The translations under genes were made by a program, and so were the position numbers. 38,499 bases of DNA from contig NZ_SMKD01000048.1 of the NCBI RefSeq assembly GCF_004348595.1, positions 1 to 38,499 on the forward strand. Reading direction: 5' to 3'. The DNA comes from Micromonospora sp. KC723. GTDB lineage: Bacteria; Actinomycetota; Actinomycetes; Mycobacteriales; Micromonosporaceae. Positions 7,573 through 15,143 of the stretch are shown here, piece by piece. Numbering within the stretch: position 1 is the stretch's first letter; each line of letters opens with the position of its first letter. Under the pieces are notes generated by a model. It was not told the DNA's origin. It saw nothing but the letters and a program-made list of their open reading frames with translations, and did no database searches.

Positions 7573-8442
7573 CTAGTCGAGGTACCAGGTGAGCATTTCG
7601 GCACCGGTGGTCGTGACATGAACGATGGGCACGGTGACCGCGAGGATGCTGAGCACCGCGAGCGCGCTTCGGGTGCGCGTCCCAAGACGCCGTCCGGCGA
7701 GGGCGAGGACTCCGGCCGCAGTACCCAGCACGGCGACCGTGCGCCCACTGTCGAGGCCGAATGCGTCGGGGTAGACGGCACCGTACGACCAAGCGAGGCC
7801 GGCGACGAGGCCGGCTACGGCTGCCAGGGCGAGGCAGGCCAGCCCAACTGCGGCGATAACGAACCGGTGCCTACCGCTGCGACGACGCCGCGCGACGGCA
7901 AGCACCAGCCCTGAAGCGCCGAACGCACCCAGCAGGAGGGGGCCGCCGAGGATCGCAGCCCAGGCGCCCAGGCGCAGCAGGACCTCCAAGGGAAGCAGAA
8001 CGACAAAAAGTCCGTCCGTCGGCCACAGTGTCTTCGGGTCCACCAGCGCCCCGGTCCGGTCGATGCGACCGGGAACATCCGCCGCGATGTAGGTAAGAGG
8101 CACCATGATCAGCCAGGAAAGAACCGGCCAACCTAGCCCAAGGAGAAAGAGGTGGGCCGTCGACGTGAGCGCGCCCGGCACCGGCGCGACGGTTGACAGG
8201 TCGGCGAAGCCACCGCGACGTGCAGCGTGGCGCAGTGCGGGCAGCGTCCATGCTGCACTGGCCAGATACCGCCAGCGGGTACCCGCGCCGCCTGCGAAGG
8301 TCAGTAGGTCAGCCGTCCACTCGTCACGCTGCCGGCTCCGAAAGTCAACTGGCAGAAGGCGGCACAGCACCGCGACGGCAACGCGCTCGGCACGGGTCAG
8401 CCTGTGTTGCTGGGCCGGCTCACCTGCTCGGTCTGGGCTCAC
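7573..8442 (-). CDS. Multi-pass membrane protein paired with PadR regulator
   Basis: 289 residues from the GTG at 8442 (a second GTG lies at 8445). The first 50 residues (R-L-x-R-A-E-R...L-L-P-x-x-F-R-x-x-Q-R-D-E-W) resemble the cytoplasmic prefix domain found on membrane proteins encoded beside PadR regulators. After it I count five or six hydrophobic segments between about residues 90 and 289, including LFLLGLGWPVLSWLIMVPL and FVIAAVGLACLALAAVAGL. Its start overlaps the PadR stop in GTGA, so the two are translationally coupled. PadR-membrane pairs are common in actinobacteria and often respond to membrane stress or lipophilic compounds; the cargo or signal here is unknown. No ATPase partner is adjacent. 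Confidence 0.8.
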   Translation of the reverse strand: MSPDRAGEPAQQHRLTRAERVAVAVLCRLLPVDFRSRQRDEWTADLLTFAGGAGTRWRYLASAAWTLPALRHAARRGGFADLSTVAPVPGALTSTAHLFLLGLGWPVLSWLIMVPLTYIAADVPGRIDRTGALVDPKTLWPTDGLFVVLLPLEVLLRLGAWAAILGGPLLLGAFGASGLVLAVARRRRSGRHRFVIAAVGLACLALAAVAGLVAGLAWSYGAVYPDAFGLDSGRTVAVLGTAAGVLALAGRRLGTRTRSALAVLSILAVTVPIVHVTTTGAEMLTWYLD

Positions 8443-8753
8443 CACGCAAGCCTCCGGGCCCCCGGCTGCGCGCGCTGCTTCCGAACGGCTATGGCGGCAC
8501 GACCGGCGGCCACACCCTCTGCGGTGAGGCGGTAATACCGCCGCCGCGGGCGACCCTCGGCGTGGACGTCCACCTCCTCCGCCCGACTCGTGAGCCAGCC
8601 GGCGGCCTCGAACGCCACGAGGATCGGATAGATAGTGCCCGGCTCAAGCCCGGCACCGTGCGCGAGTTCGAGACCGTATCGCTCGCACTCGGGTTCATCA
8701 AGGAACGCCTCTAACACCAGTAGGCGCGGCATTGTCATCCGGAGGTTCGGCAT
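8439..8753 (-). CDS. PadR-family transcriptional regulator
   Basis: 104 residues, essentially only a winged helix. L-E-P-G-T-I-Y-P-I-L is the recognition-helix signature of PadR proteins, followed by the wing with basic GRPRRRYYRLT and E-G. There is no long C-terminal dimerisation region, so it belongs to the short PadR class. The ATG at 8753 has no ribosome site but lies eight bases after TACGCT, consistent with a leaderless mRNA. A 20-bp imperfect palindrome just upstream suggests autoregulation. It heads a two-gene operon with the membrane protein. Confidence 0.88.
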   Translation of the reverse strand: MPNLRMTMPRLLVLEAFLDEPECERYGLELAHGAGLEPGTIYPILVAFEAAGWLTSRAEEVDVHAEGRPRRRYYRLTAEGVAAGRAAIAVRKQRAQPGARRLAW

Positions 8754-8761
8754 GGTGCATC

Positions 8762-8767
8762 AGCGTA
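8762..8767 (-). promoter_or_regulatory. -10 element TACGCT, leaderless promoter of padR operon
   Basis: TACGCT on the minus strand, eight nucleotides upstream of the PadR ATG. Confidence 0.55.
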
Positions 8768-8771
8768 GACC

Positions 8772-8791
8772 CTATAAAGAACTCTGCATAG
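8772..8791. promoter_or_regulatory. Candidate PadR operator
   Basis: CTAT-nn-AGA-nn-TCT-nn-ATAG: seven of ten base pairs are symmetric in a 20-bp site. It is strikingly AT-rich for this genome and lies just upstream of the -10 of the PadR gene, covering the spacer and -35 region. A bound dimer would block the promoter. Confidence 0.5.
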
Positions 8792-8974
8792 GGGGTGGGT
8801 TCGGTTGGCTGAACCACCCAGCCGGTCACCCGCGTCTCGCGGATGCACGGCCGGCCGGCCCGAAGGGTTCCATGATCGGCGGGAGAACGCACTCGTCGAG
8901 CTGTCTGCGGCTGGACTGGGGCCGAACCGCCTCTGTGAGATCACGCAGTTGCCGGCCGAAGTCTCATCGCCCGG

Positions 8975-9289
8975 TCAACCGTCTCGCGCGCGGACCCTTC
9001 GTGAGAAGTCGCTGTGCCACTCGTCGTGGACGTTGCCGACAATGTGCTCCTCGACCAACCCGAGATGCTCGTGGGGTCCGTGCTCGGTCCACAGCGCCAC
9101 TGATCCCTGTTCCCCGCAGATCGGCCGCGTGGGTTTCTCGCACAACAGGTAGTGTCCGGCGACGCTCTGGAACCCACGGCGACAACGGACACGGGGTCGA
9201 GCGCTGGCCAGAGGATTCACTGGGCGGGCTGGTGGCGTTGTCGCCGAACGGCCAGCCATTCCGACAGCACTCACCGCCGGTCGGGCCAC
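8975..9289 (-). pseudogene. Possible decayed or small gene of unknown function
   Basis: The gap 8754-9375 holds no clear gene. The best coding signal is on the minus strand: about 65 residues from near 9175 down to 8975 have high GC at third positions and a natural composition (HYLLCEKP, ICGEQG, LWTEHGPHEHLGLVEEHIVGNVHDEW). Two cysteines spaced eight residues apart (C50, C58) are visible. The upstream part (9289-9180) looks less protein-like, and no ribosome site supports a start, so a truncated remnant seems more likely than an intact gene. I do not recognise the family. Confidence 0.3.
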
Positions 9290-9375
9290 TGTCCCTCGAC
9301 CGGGTCGCCCCTACGGCAACGAGAGCCGGTGGTAATCCGCTTTCACACCGGAGCTCACGGCGACATGCTCCCGGC

Positions 9376-9690
9376 ATGGACAGCCCGCCGACTCCCGCGC
9401 CGCTCACTCTTCACCTGTACTGCCGGATCGACGTGCTGGTCGCCGACCCACGGGCTCTCGTCGATCGCGCCGTCGCCGAGCTGCGACAGGCATCTGTCGA
9501 CTGGTCGGAGGAGGACGACGACCTCGAATCAGCGAGCGCGGAGCTGCGAGGCGATGTCGCCCTGTCGCTCGGGGCCGTAGCGGACATCAGCCGCGTGATC
9601 GAGGGCGTGCCCGGAGTGGAGTTTCGCGGCGGCTGGTGCGGGGCCGAGCCTGGGCCACCTCGGGAGACGTTCGCACCAGGTGGTCGGTAG
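9376..9690 (+). CDS. Small acidic protein of unknown function
   Basis: 104 residues from the ATG at 9376. The sequence has good codon bias, an acidic centre (S-E-E-D-D-D-L-E) and a predicted beta-alpha-beta-alpha character. A short hydrophobic strand (LTLHLYCRIDVLV) is followed by a helix (RALVDRAVAELRQ) and a closing strand (VEFRGGWCGAEPG). No ribosome site is obvious. It is probably a cytoplasmic conserved hypothetical of the accessory block; I do not recognise a family. Confidence 0.5.
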   Translation: MDSPPTPAPLTLHLYCRIDVLVADPRALVDRAVAELRQASVDWSEEDDDLESASAELRGDVALSLGAVADISRVIEGVPGVEFRGGWCGAEPGPPRETFAPGGR

Positions 9691-9706
9691 CGGACCCGTC
9701 GCGCCC

Positions 9707-9754
9707 GCGGCTCACCGGGGCGAACGGGTGCACGTCGGCGAACTCCGGCCAGTA
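9707..9754 (-). pseudogene. Possible tiny relic of glycine decarboxylase (GcvP)
   Basis: On the minus strand, about a dozen codons read YWPEFADVHPFAP, close to the conserved GcvP stretch W-P-E-F-A-D-x-H-P-F-A-P just after the active-site region. Neither flank continues the resemblance. It could be an eroded fragment or chance. The rest of 9691-9932 shows no gene. Confidence 0.25.
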
Positions 9755-9932
9755 CGGCGAGACCCGGCCGGCGTCGTACCGCGTGGCGGCCACCCGATCA
9801 CGCTCGACCGGCATGACCGCGGTGTCCGACCACGCGGCACGTCACCGTTGACACTCGTTGCCGCGCCAGGTCAACGCCGCCTCGGCACGCGCGGGCCGGG
9901 CCAACGAGCTCGTCCCTGGCGCCTTCTCCGCC

Positions 9933-10784
9933 CTAGCGGATCACCGCCCTGCTGGTCTGCCGAGCGGGAAGGAAGCAGGCCAGTGCCCGGCCGAAGCGGT
10001 CCGTGACCACCCACGGGTGACCCACGAACGTCTGCTGCCGGTACGACTGGCCGGGCCACAGCACCTTGTACCACTGGCGCCGGCCGCTGTGGTCGAGCCA
10101 GAAGACGGCGACGGGTATCTGGCTGGAGTTGACGAATTCGACGTAGGTCGAAGATCCCCCGTTGCTCGACCGCAGCGACGACTCCTTGGACGGGGACAAC
10201 GCCTGGAGCTCGTCCTCGCGGGGCTGCTGCGGTGCCGGGGCCGACGGCTTCGGCGTTTTGTTCGACGGGCGCGGGGCGGCCGACGAGCTGGGTCGGGTGA
10301 TCGGGTCCGGTCGGGTTGGCTGGTGCGGAAGAGGCGCCTCGTGGGTCGGCGACGGCATCGTGGCCCGGGTGGACAGCGAGGCGGGTGCCGGGGAGAAGGT
10401 GGCGTTCTCGGTGGCGCTGACCGGATCGGGAGCCGGGGCCTGGGTGAACCCGGTAGCCGGGACGAATGCCGTCCCGCCCTGCTCGGGTCGGGGGGCGGTG
10501 AACCAGAGCGGTGCGAGTGCGAACACCAGCATGGCGACCACGCCGACCGCGAGGCAGCCGAGGACCAGTGTCCGGGTCGGGTGGTCGGGAGAGCTCGGGG
10601 ACGCCGCCGATGGGCGCGGCGGGATGGTGTGCCGGGACGGGGCGGGGGCGGCCTGCTGCCAGCGGTCCCGGATGGGGTCGGGAGTCCTCGCGGGTAGCTG
10701 GGCCGGTGGGCGGGAGTCGGGCAGCCAGCCACCGATACGCAGGGTCGCGTCGGTGGGAGGTGTGTCGTTGGATGAGTTGGCCAT
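9933..10784 (-). CDS. Membrane-anchored protein with C-terminal VHL-beta-like domain
   Basis: 283 residues. A proline-rich cytoplasmic N-terminus is followed by one membrane segment at about 73-95 (LVLGCLAVGVVAMLVFALAPLWF), then a roughly 115-residue Pro/Ser/Thr-rich linker outside the membrane. The final 70 residues (about 212-283) resemble the beta domain of the von Hippel-Lindau tumour suppressor: a strand Y-V-E-F-V-N-S-S, then V-x-W-L-D-x-x-G-R-R-Q-W-Y-x-x-L-x-P-G, and G-H-P-W-V-V-T-D. Bacterial copies of this domain occur in secreted or surface proteins; the ligand is unknown. The inferred topology puts it outside the cell. The ATG at 10784 lacks a clear ribosome site. GATAAT near 10837-10842 could be the -10. 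It is divergent from ssd. Confidence 0.75.
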   Translation of the reverse strand: MANSSNDTPPTDATLRIGGWLPDSRPPAQLPARTPDPIRDRWQQAAPAPSRHTIPPRPSAASPSSPDHPTRTLVLGCLAVGVVAMLVFALAPLWFTAPRPEQGGTAFVPATGFTQAPAPDPVSATENATFSPAPASLSTRATMPSPTHEAPLPHQPTRPDPITRPSSSAAPRPSNKTPKPSAPAPQQPREDELQALSPSKESSLRSSNGGSSTYVEFVNSSQIPVAVFWLDHSGRRQWYKVLWPGQSYRQQTFVGHPWVVTDRFGRALACFLPARQTSRAVIR

Positions 10785-10967
10785 GGCCCGTTTCGGAGGA
10801 GGTGCGGAGCCACTCCGGTGGTGGCACTGGGGAACGATTATCCGGGGAGAGCGCTCCCCGCCGTCAATAACTCACACGGGTGGAAAACCTGATGTTCCGC
10901 TGCCGCCGACCCGGTGGCGGGCAGTTGCGTGACGCAGCGCTTAGCAGATCATCGCCCGGTGTGAGGG

Positions 10968-10976
10968 TTGTCCACA
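10968..10976 (+). promoter_or_regulatory. DnaA-box-like site TTGTCCACA
   Basis: Exact match to the actinobacterial DnaA box TTGTCCACA. It lies in the 293-bp gene-free region between the VHL-like gene and ssd, which otherwise holds a short inverted repeat CGGGGAG-4-CTCCCCG at 10843-10860. Confidence 0.55.
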
Positions 10977-10986
10977 GGAGACGCGG

Positions 10987-10995
10987 TCGTCCACA
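10987..10995 (+). promoter_or_regulatory. Second DnaA-box-like site TCGTCCACA
   Basis: Same orientation as the first, 19 bp downstream, one substitution at position 2. That position is variable (T/C) in the Streptomyces consensus. The two sites sit about 85-110 bp upstream of the ssd start. Confidence 0.5.
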
Positions 10996-11077
10996 GGTTA
11001 GCGCAGCGGGCCGGCGGGCAGGCACCTACCCGGGCAGGGTCTCGGTCGACACCCCGAGCCCGACCGCTGGAGGCGTG

Positions 11078-12178
11078 ATGTCCCTCCGTACCACCCCACC
11101 GCCGCGCCGACTGCCGCTGCTGGTCACCGCCGACGGTGACCTCCTCGACGAGCTGCTCCGGCTGGCCGCGGCGGGCGGCACCGAGGTCGAACTGGCCGCC
11201 GACCCTGCCGCCGCACGAGCCCGCTGGCTGCCCGCACCGCTCGTGCTGATCGGCCACGACCAGGCACAGGCGTGCCTACGGGCCCGGTTGCCCCGGCGAC
11301 CGCGCACCGTGCTCGTCGGGCGCACCGGGGAGATCGACCCGGGCTGGGAGATCGCCGAACTCGTCGGCGCCGAACATGTCGCCACCCTCCCCGCAGCCGA
11401 GCCCTGGCTGGTGGACCGGTTCACCGAATGCCACGCGGACGCCCCGCTCGACCGGCCGGCGCGCACGGTCGCGGTGCTCGGCGGCCGGGGCGGTGCCGGG
11501 GCCAGCGTGTTCGCCGGCGGCCTTGCGGTCACCGCCGCCCGGGCCCGGCTGCGTACGCTCCTCGTCGACGCCGACCCGCTCGGTGGCGGCCTCGACCTGG
11601 TGCTCGGCTGGGAGGAGCTGGACGGCCTGCGTTGGCCGGCGCTCACCGACGCCGACGGCCGGGTGGACGCCCCTGCCCTGGTACGGGCGCTGCCCAGCCG
11701 GGGCGACCTGGTGGTGCTCTCCTGGGACCGGGGCGACCTGCTCGCCCTGCCCGCCCAGGCGATGGCCGCCACGGTCGACGCCGGGCGCAGGGGCCGGGAT
11801 TTCGTCGTGGTGGACGTGCCCCGCCAACTCGACGAAGCCGCCGTCGTCGCGTTGCAGGCGGCCGATCAGGCGTACCTGGTCGTCCCCGCCGAACTGCGGG
11901 CCGCTGCGGCGGCGGCCCGGGTGGTCGCCGCGGCGGCGCCGCACTGCGCCGCGCTCGGCGTCATCGTGCGCGGTCCCGCCCCGGGGCGGTTGAAAGCCGT
12001 CGAAGTGGCCCGTGCACTGGGGCTGCCGCTCGCCGGCACACTCCGGCCCGAGCCGGCGCTGTGCCGAGGGCTGGAACGCGGCGAAGCCCCGGCGGCGGGC
12101 GGACGTGGGCCGCTGGCGACGCTCTGCCGGCGTCTCGTCGGCGAACTGACCGGCCTTCCCGTGCCGGGTGCGGCGTGA
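11078..12178 (+). CDS. ssd: Septum-site-determining protein Ssd (CpaE/MinD-like)
   Basis: 366 residues. A receiver-like N-terminal part (residues 12-120) precedes a ParA/MinD-type ATPase fold. The deviant Walker A is G-G-R-G-G-A-G-A-S (135-143), where the usual Lys residues are absent, and L-V-D-A-D-P-L-G-G-G-L-D follows. Family members (Rv3660c) lead actinobacterial Tad operons and influence septum placement or localise the pilus machinery. The ATG at 11078 has GGAGG at the right distance; an in-frame opening extends farther upstream but has no such site and would cross the DnaA boxes. Its stop overlaps the tadA start in GTGA, giving translational coupling. Confidence 0.88.
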   Translation: MSLRTTPPPRRLPLLVTADGDLLDELLRLAAAGGTEVELAADPAAARARWLPAPLVLIGHDQAQACLRARLPRRPRTVLVGRTGEIDPGWEIAELVGAEHVATLPAAEPWLVDRFTECHADAPLDRPARTVAVLGGRGGAGASVFAGGLAVTAARARLRTLLVDADPLGGGLDLVLGWEELDGLRWPALTDADGRVDAPALVRALPSRGDLVVLSWDRGDLLALPAQAMAATVDAGRRGRDFVVVDVPRQLDEAAVVALQAADQAYLVVPAELRAAAAAARVVAAAAPHCAALGVIVRGPAPGRLKAVEVARALGLPLAGTLRPEPALCRGLERGEAPAAGGRGPLATLCRRLVGELTGLPVPGAA

Positions 12179-13380
12179 CCGGCCACCCCGACGACCTGTC
12201 GGCTCGGGTACGGCAGCGCATCGCCGGTGACGGTACGCCGGTCACCCCGGCCGCGATCGTCTCCGCCGTACGCGCCGAGTCCACCGCCGCCGTCCTCGGC
12301 GACACCGCCGTACTGCGGATGGCCGACCGGGTGCGCGACGACCTCGTCGGCGCCGGACCGCTGGCCCCGCTGCTGGCCGATGCTCAGGTCACCGACGTGC
12401 TGGTCAACGGGGTAAGGGTCTGGGTCGACCGGGGCGACGGGCTGCATCAGGTGGCGGTGCCGCTCGGTACCGTCGACGACGTACGGCGTCTGGCGCAGCG
12501 GCTCGCCGCGACCGCCGGGCGCAGGCTCGACGACGGCTGCCCGTACGCCGACGCGCGGCTGCCCGACGGCACCCGGCTGCACGCCGTCCTGCCACCGGTG
12601 GCGACCGACGGCCCCTACCTGTCCCTGCGGACCTTCCGGCAACGACCGTTCACCCTCGACGAGCTGGTACGCCACGGCACCGTGCCCCGTCCCGTCGCCC
12701 CGCTGCTCGCCGCCGTCGTCGCTGCCCGGCTCGCGTACCTGGTCACCGGCGGCACCGGCTCGGGTAAGACCACCCTGCTCAACACGCTGCTCGGGCTGGT
12801 GCCCGCGACCGAACGGATCGTGCTGGTCGAGGACGCCGCCGAGCTGCACCCGGTGCACCCGCACGTGGTCGGGCTCCAGGCGCGCACGGCCAACGTGGAG
12901 GGATCGGGCGCGGTCGGTCTCAGCGAACTGGTCCGGCAGGCCCTGCGGATGCGTCCGGACCGGCTGGTGGTGGGGGAGTGCCGGGGCGCGGAGGTGGTCG
13001 ACCTGCTCGCCGCCCTCAACACCGGCCACGACGGCGGGGCGGGGACGCTGCACGCGAACACCCCGGCGGACGTGCCGGCCCGGTTGGAGGCGTTGGGGTT
13101 GCTCGGTGGGCTGCCCCGCGCGGCCCTGCACGCCCAGGTGGCCGCCGCGTTGCAGGTGCTCCTCCAGGTGCGCCGTGGGTCCGGCGGCCGAGTGCTGGAG
13201 TCCGTCTGCCTTCTGCTGCCCGAGGGGCCCGACCGGCTGGTCACCGTCGTGCCGGCCTGGATCCGGGGACGGGGCATCGGGATGGCCGGGCGGGCCCTCG
13301 CCACCCTCTTGCGGGACCGGGGCGTGACGGTGCCGCCGATCCTGTGCGAACCATGGCCCGGCTCGGCGGGGCCAGCATGA
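12175..13380 (+). CDS. tadA: TadA/CpaF-family secretion ATPase
   Basis: 401 residues from a GTG overlapping the ssd stop. The N-terminal domain (1-170) is followed by a RecA-like motor: Walker A G-G-T-G-S-G-K-T-T (192-200), an Asp box with V-L-V-E-D-A-A-E-L, Walker B-like R-L-V-V-G-E-C-R-G-A-E, and the His box G-A-G-T-L-H-A-N-T. It is the ATP-driven motor that assembles Flp-type pili at the cytoplasmic face of the membrane. The length is typical of the actinobacterial Rv3659c type. Its stop overlaps the tadB start in ATGA. Confidence 0.95.
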   Translation: MTGHPDDLSARVRQRIAGDGTPVTPAAIVSAVRAESTAAVLGDTAVLRMADRVRDDLVGAGPLAPLLADAQVTDVLVNGVRVWVDRGDGLHQVAVPLGTVDDVRRLAQRLAATAGRRLDDGCPYADARLPDGTRLHAVLPPVATDGPYLSLRTFRQRPFTLDELVRHGTVPRPVAPLLAAVVAARLAYLVTGGTGSGKTTLLNTLLGLVPATERIVLVEDAAELHPVHPHVVGLQARTANVEGSGAVGLSELVRQALRMRPDRLVVGECRGAEVVDLLAALNTGHDGGAGTLHANTPADVPARLEALGLLGGLPRAALHAQVAAALQVLLQVRRGSGGRVLESVCLLLPEGPDRLVTVVPAWIRGRGIGMAGRALATLLRDRGVTVPPILCEPWPGSAGPA

Positions 13381-14149
13381 CGCCGCTGCTTTGGCTGGTC
13401 ACGGCGCTCCTGATCGCGGCGGCGGCGGTGGTGGCCTGGCCGGTGCGCCCTGGCCGGCGCCGCCGACGGGCCCTGCTCCCGACACCCCACCGGGCCACCG
13501 GGCCGGCGGCGGCCGCCACCCCGATCCCGGTCCGCTCCGGTGGTGGGTGGTGCCGCTGGCGGCGCGTCCACGTCGGGCGCTACTGCTGGTCGGTGTCACC
13601 GTTGCGGCAGCCGGTGCGGCCACCGCCGGCCCGGTCGCCGGGCTCCTGCTCTCCTGCTACGGCGTGCTCGGTGCCCGGGCCGTGCTCCGAGGTCGGGCCG
13701 GCCGGCACGCCACCCGCGACCGCCGGCGTCGGCTCGACCAGCTCTGCGCCGTCGCCACCGACCTACGGGCAGGCCTGCCCGTTCCCGAACCGGACGACCA
13801 CCCGGACCGGCTAGCCCGGCTGACCCGGGCCGCCGTGCGGCTGGCCGACCGGACGGGCGCGCCCCTGGCGGAACTCCTCGAACGCATCGAGGCCGACGCA
13901 CGCGCGGTGGACCGGGGGCTCGCCGCCGCCTCCGCGCAGGCCGCCGGTGCGCGGGCCACCGCCCTGTTGCTGGCCGCCCTTCCGCTCGGCGGGATCGGAC
14001 TCGGCTACGGCATCGGCGTCGACCCGTTGCGGGTGTTGCTGCACAACCCTGTCGGCGTGGTCAGCGCGGTGACCGCAGCCGCCCTGCAGACCGGCGGGCT
14101 GCTCTGGGCCGAACGGTTGGGCCGGACGCCCGACGGGCACGGCCGATGA
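13377..14149 (+). CDS. tadB: TadB-like membrane platform protein, frameshifted
   Basis: The start at 13377 (ATGA overlap with tadA) encodes MTPLLWLVTALLIAAAAVVAW, a membrane helix followed by R-P-G-R-R-R-R-R, the expected TadB N-terminus. From roughly 13475-13535 onward the protein-like sequence is in another frame: P-L-R-W-W-V-V-P-L-A-A-R-P-R-R-A-L-L-L-V-G, then a T2SSF domain with D-L-R-A-G-L-P-V and a C-terminal hydrophobic pair, ending at 14149. Joining the parts needs a net loss of one base (or gain of two) in the GC-rich stretch. No slippery heptamer was seen. It may be a sequencing indel or a real mutation; if real, pilus assembly would suffer. TadB is an inner-membrane scaffold partner of TadA and TadC. 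Confidence 0.82.
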
Positions 14150-14940
14150 CCGGGCAGCCGATGATCGCCGCCGCGTTGCTGACCACGGCGGCGCTGCTGG
14201 TGGCCGTACGCCCGGCGGTGGCCCGGCCGGCCCGGCGGCTGGGCGGTCTGGGCACGCCTAGGCGAGACCCGGACAGGTCGACGGACCCGTTGACCGCAGG
14301 GACGGCTGCGGCTTCCGGGGCAGGGGTGCCCGGCCGCCCGGGGTGGTGGCCGGACCGGGTACGGCTCGTCGCCGGGCTGGCCGGGCTGGCGGTCGCGGTC
14401 CTGCTCGGCGGCGTGCCGGGGTGCCTGGTCGGGGCGCTGAGCGGCTTGGCGGCGGACCGGCTGCTACGGCGTATCGAGCCACCGGCAGCCCGTGAACGTC
14501 GGCTGCGCGAAGCCGCCGACCTGCCGCTGGCCGCCGACCTGCTGGCCGCGGCGCTGCGCGCCGGCGCACCGGTGGACCGTGCGGTACTGGCCGTGGCCGA
14601 CACGCTCGGCGGCCCGCTGGCGGGTCGCCTCGGCCGGGTGGGCCGGACGCTGCTGCTCGGCGGCGAGCCGGAGGAGGCGTGGGCGCACCTCGGGTCGGCT
14701 CCGGGGGCGGACCGCGTGGTGGCCGCCGCGCAGCGCTCCTCACGCAGCGGAGCAGCGCTCGCCGGGGCGCTGACCCGGGTCGCCGACGACCTGCGGGCCG
14801 ACCGCGCCACCGCCGCCGAGGCAGCGGCCCGTCGGGCGGGCGTGCTGATCGTGCTGCCGCTCGGGCTGTGCTTCCTGCCGGCCTTCATTCTCGCCGGCCT
14901 GGTGCCGGTGATCGTCGCCGTCCTCGGCGACGTGCTCTGA
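14146..14940 (+). CDS. tadC: TadC-like membrane platform protein
   Basis: 264 residues, start in an ATGA overlap with tadB. N-terminal helix (MIAAALLTTAALLVAV), a second pair around residues 75-105, a cytoplasmic T2SSF domain (D-L-P-L-A-A-D-L-L-A-A-A-L-R-A-G and the R-S-S-R-S-G-A-A-L-A signature) and a C-terminal helix (VLIVLPLGLCFLPAFILAGL). With TadB it forms the membrane platform for pilin extrusion. No frame disruption is seen here. Confidence 0.88.
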   Translation: MTGQPMIAAALLTTAALLVAVRPAVARPARRLGGLGTPRRDPDRSTDPLTAGTAAASGAGVPGRPGWWPDRVRLVAGLAGLAVAVLLGGVPGCLVGALSGLAADRLLRRIEPPAARERRLREAADLPLAADLLAAALRAGAPVDRAVLAVADTLGGPLAGRLGRVGRTLLLGGEPEEAWAHLGSAPGADRVVAAAQRSSRSGAALAGALTRVADDLRADRATAAEAAARRAGVLIVLPLGLCFLPAFILAGLVPVIVAVLGDVL

Positions 14941-14963
14941 CAACCATCGAGAAGGGACACACT

Positions 14964-15143
14964 GTGCGCAGACTCCGTACCCGTATCCGCACCCGGCTGC
15001 GCGGGGACGCGGGCATGAACACCGCCGAGTACGCCGTCGGCACCCTCGCCGCCGTGGCCTTCGCCGGCATCCTGCTCAAGGTGCTCACCTCCGGCAACGT
15101 CCAGTCCGCGTTGACCGCGGTGATCGACCGGGCGCTCAAGTGA
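14964..15143 (+). CDS. Flp-type pilin (DUF4244-like), 59 residues
   Basis: A GTG at 14964 preceded by AAGGGA gives 59 residues. A basic leader (R-R-L-R-T-R-I-R-T-R-L-R-G-D-A-G) is followed by MNTAEYAVGTLAAVAFAGIL. Cleavage after the Gly would leave Glu at position 5 of the mature pilin, the class III signal of Flp pilins. The mature protein would be 42 residues, almost all hydrophobic helix. It is probably the major or only pilin of this Tad system. Its stop overlaps the next gene in GTGA. No prepilin peptidase gene is in the window. Confidence 0.88.
   Translation: MRRLRTRIRTRLRGDAGMNTAEYAVGTLAAVAFAGILLKVLTSGNVQSALTAVIDRALK

Noticed and set aside
10843..10860. CGGGGAGAGCGCTCCCCG as a second CebR-like box
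   Set aside because: Only 11 of 14 positions fit the box; it is better described as a short GC hairpin.
10880..11077. N-terminal extension of ssd
   Set aside because: In frame, but lacks a ribosome site and would be encoded by the DnaA-box region; the ATG at 11078 has GGAGG.
13440..13560. Programmed -1 frameshift in tadB
   Set aside because: No slippery heptamer or downstream structure of the usual kind was seen; an indel is simpler.
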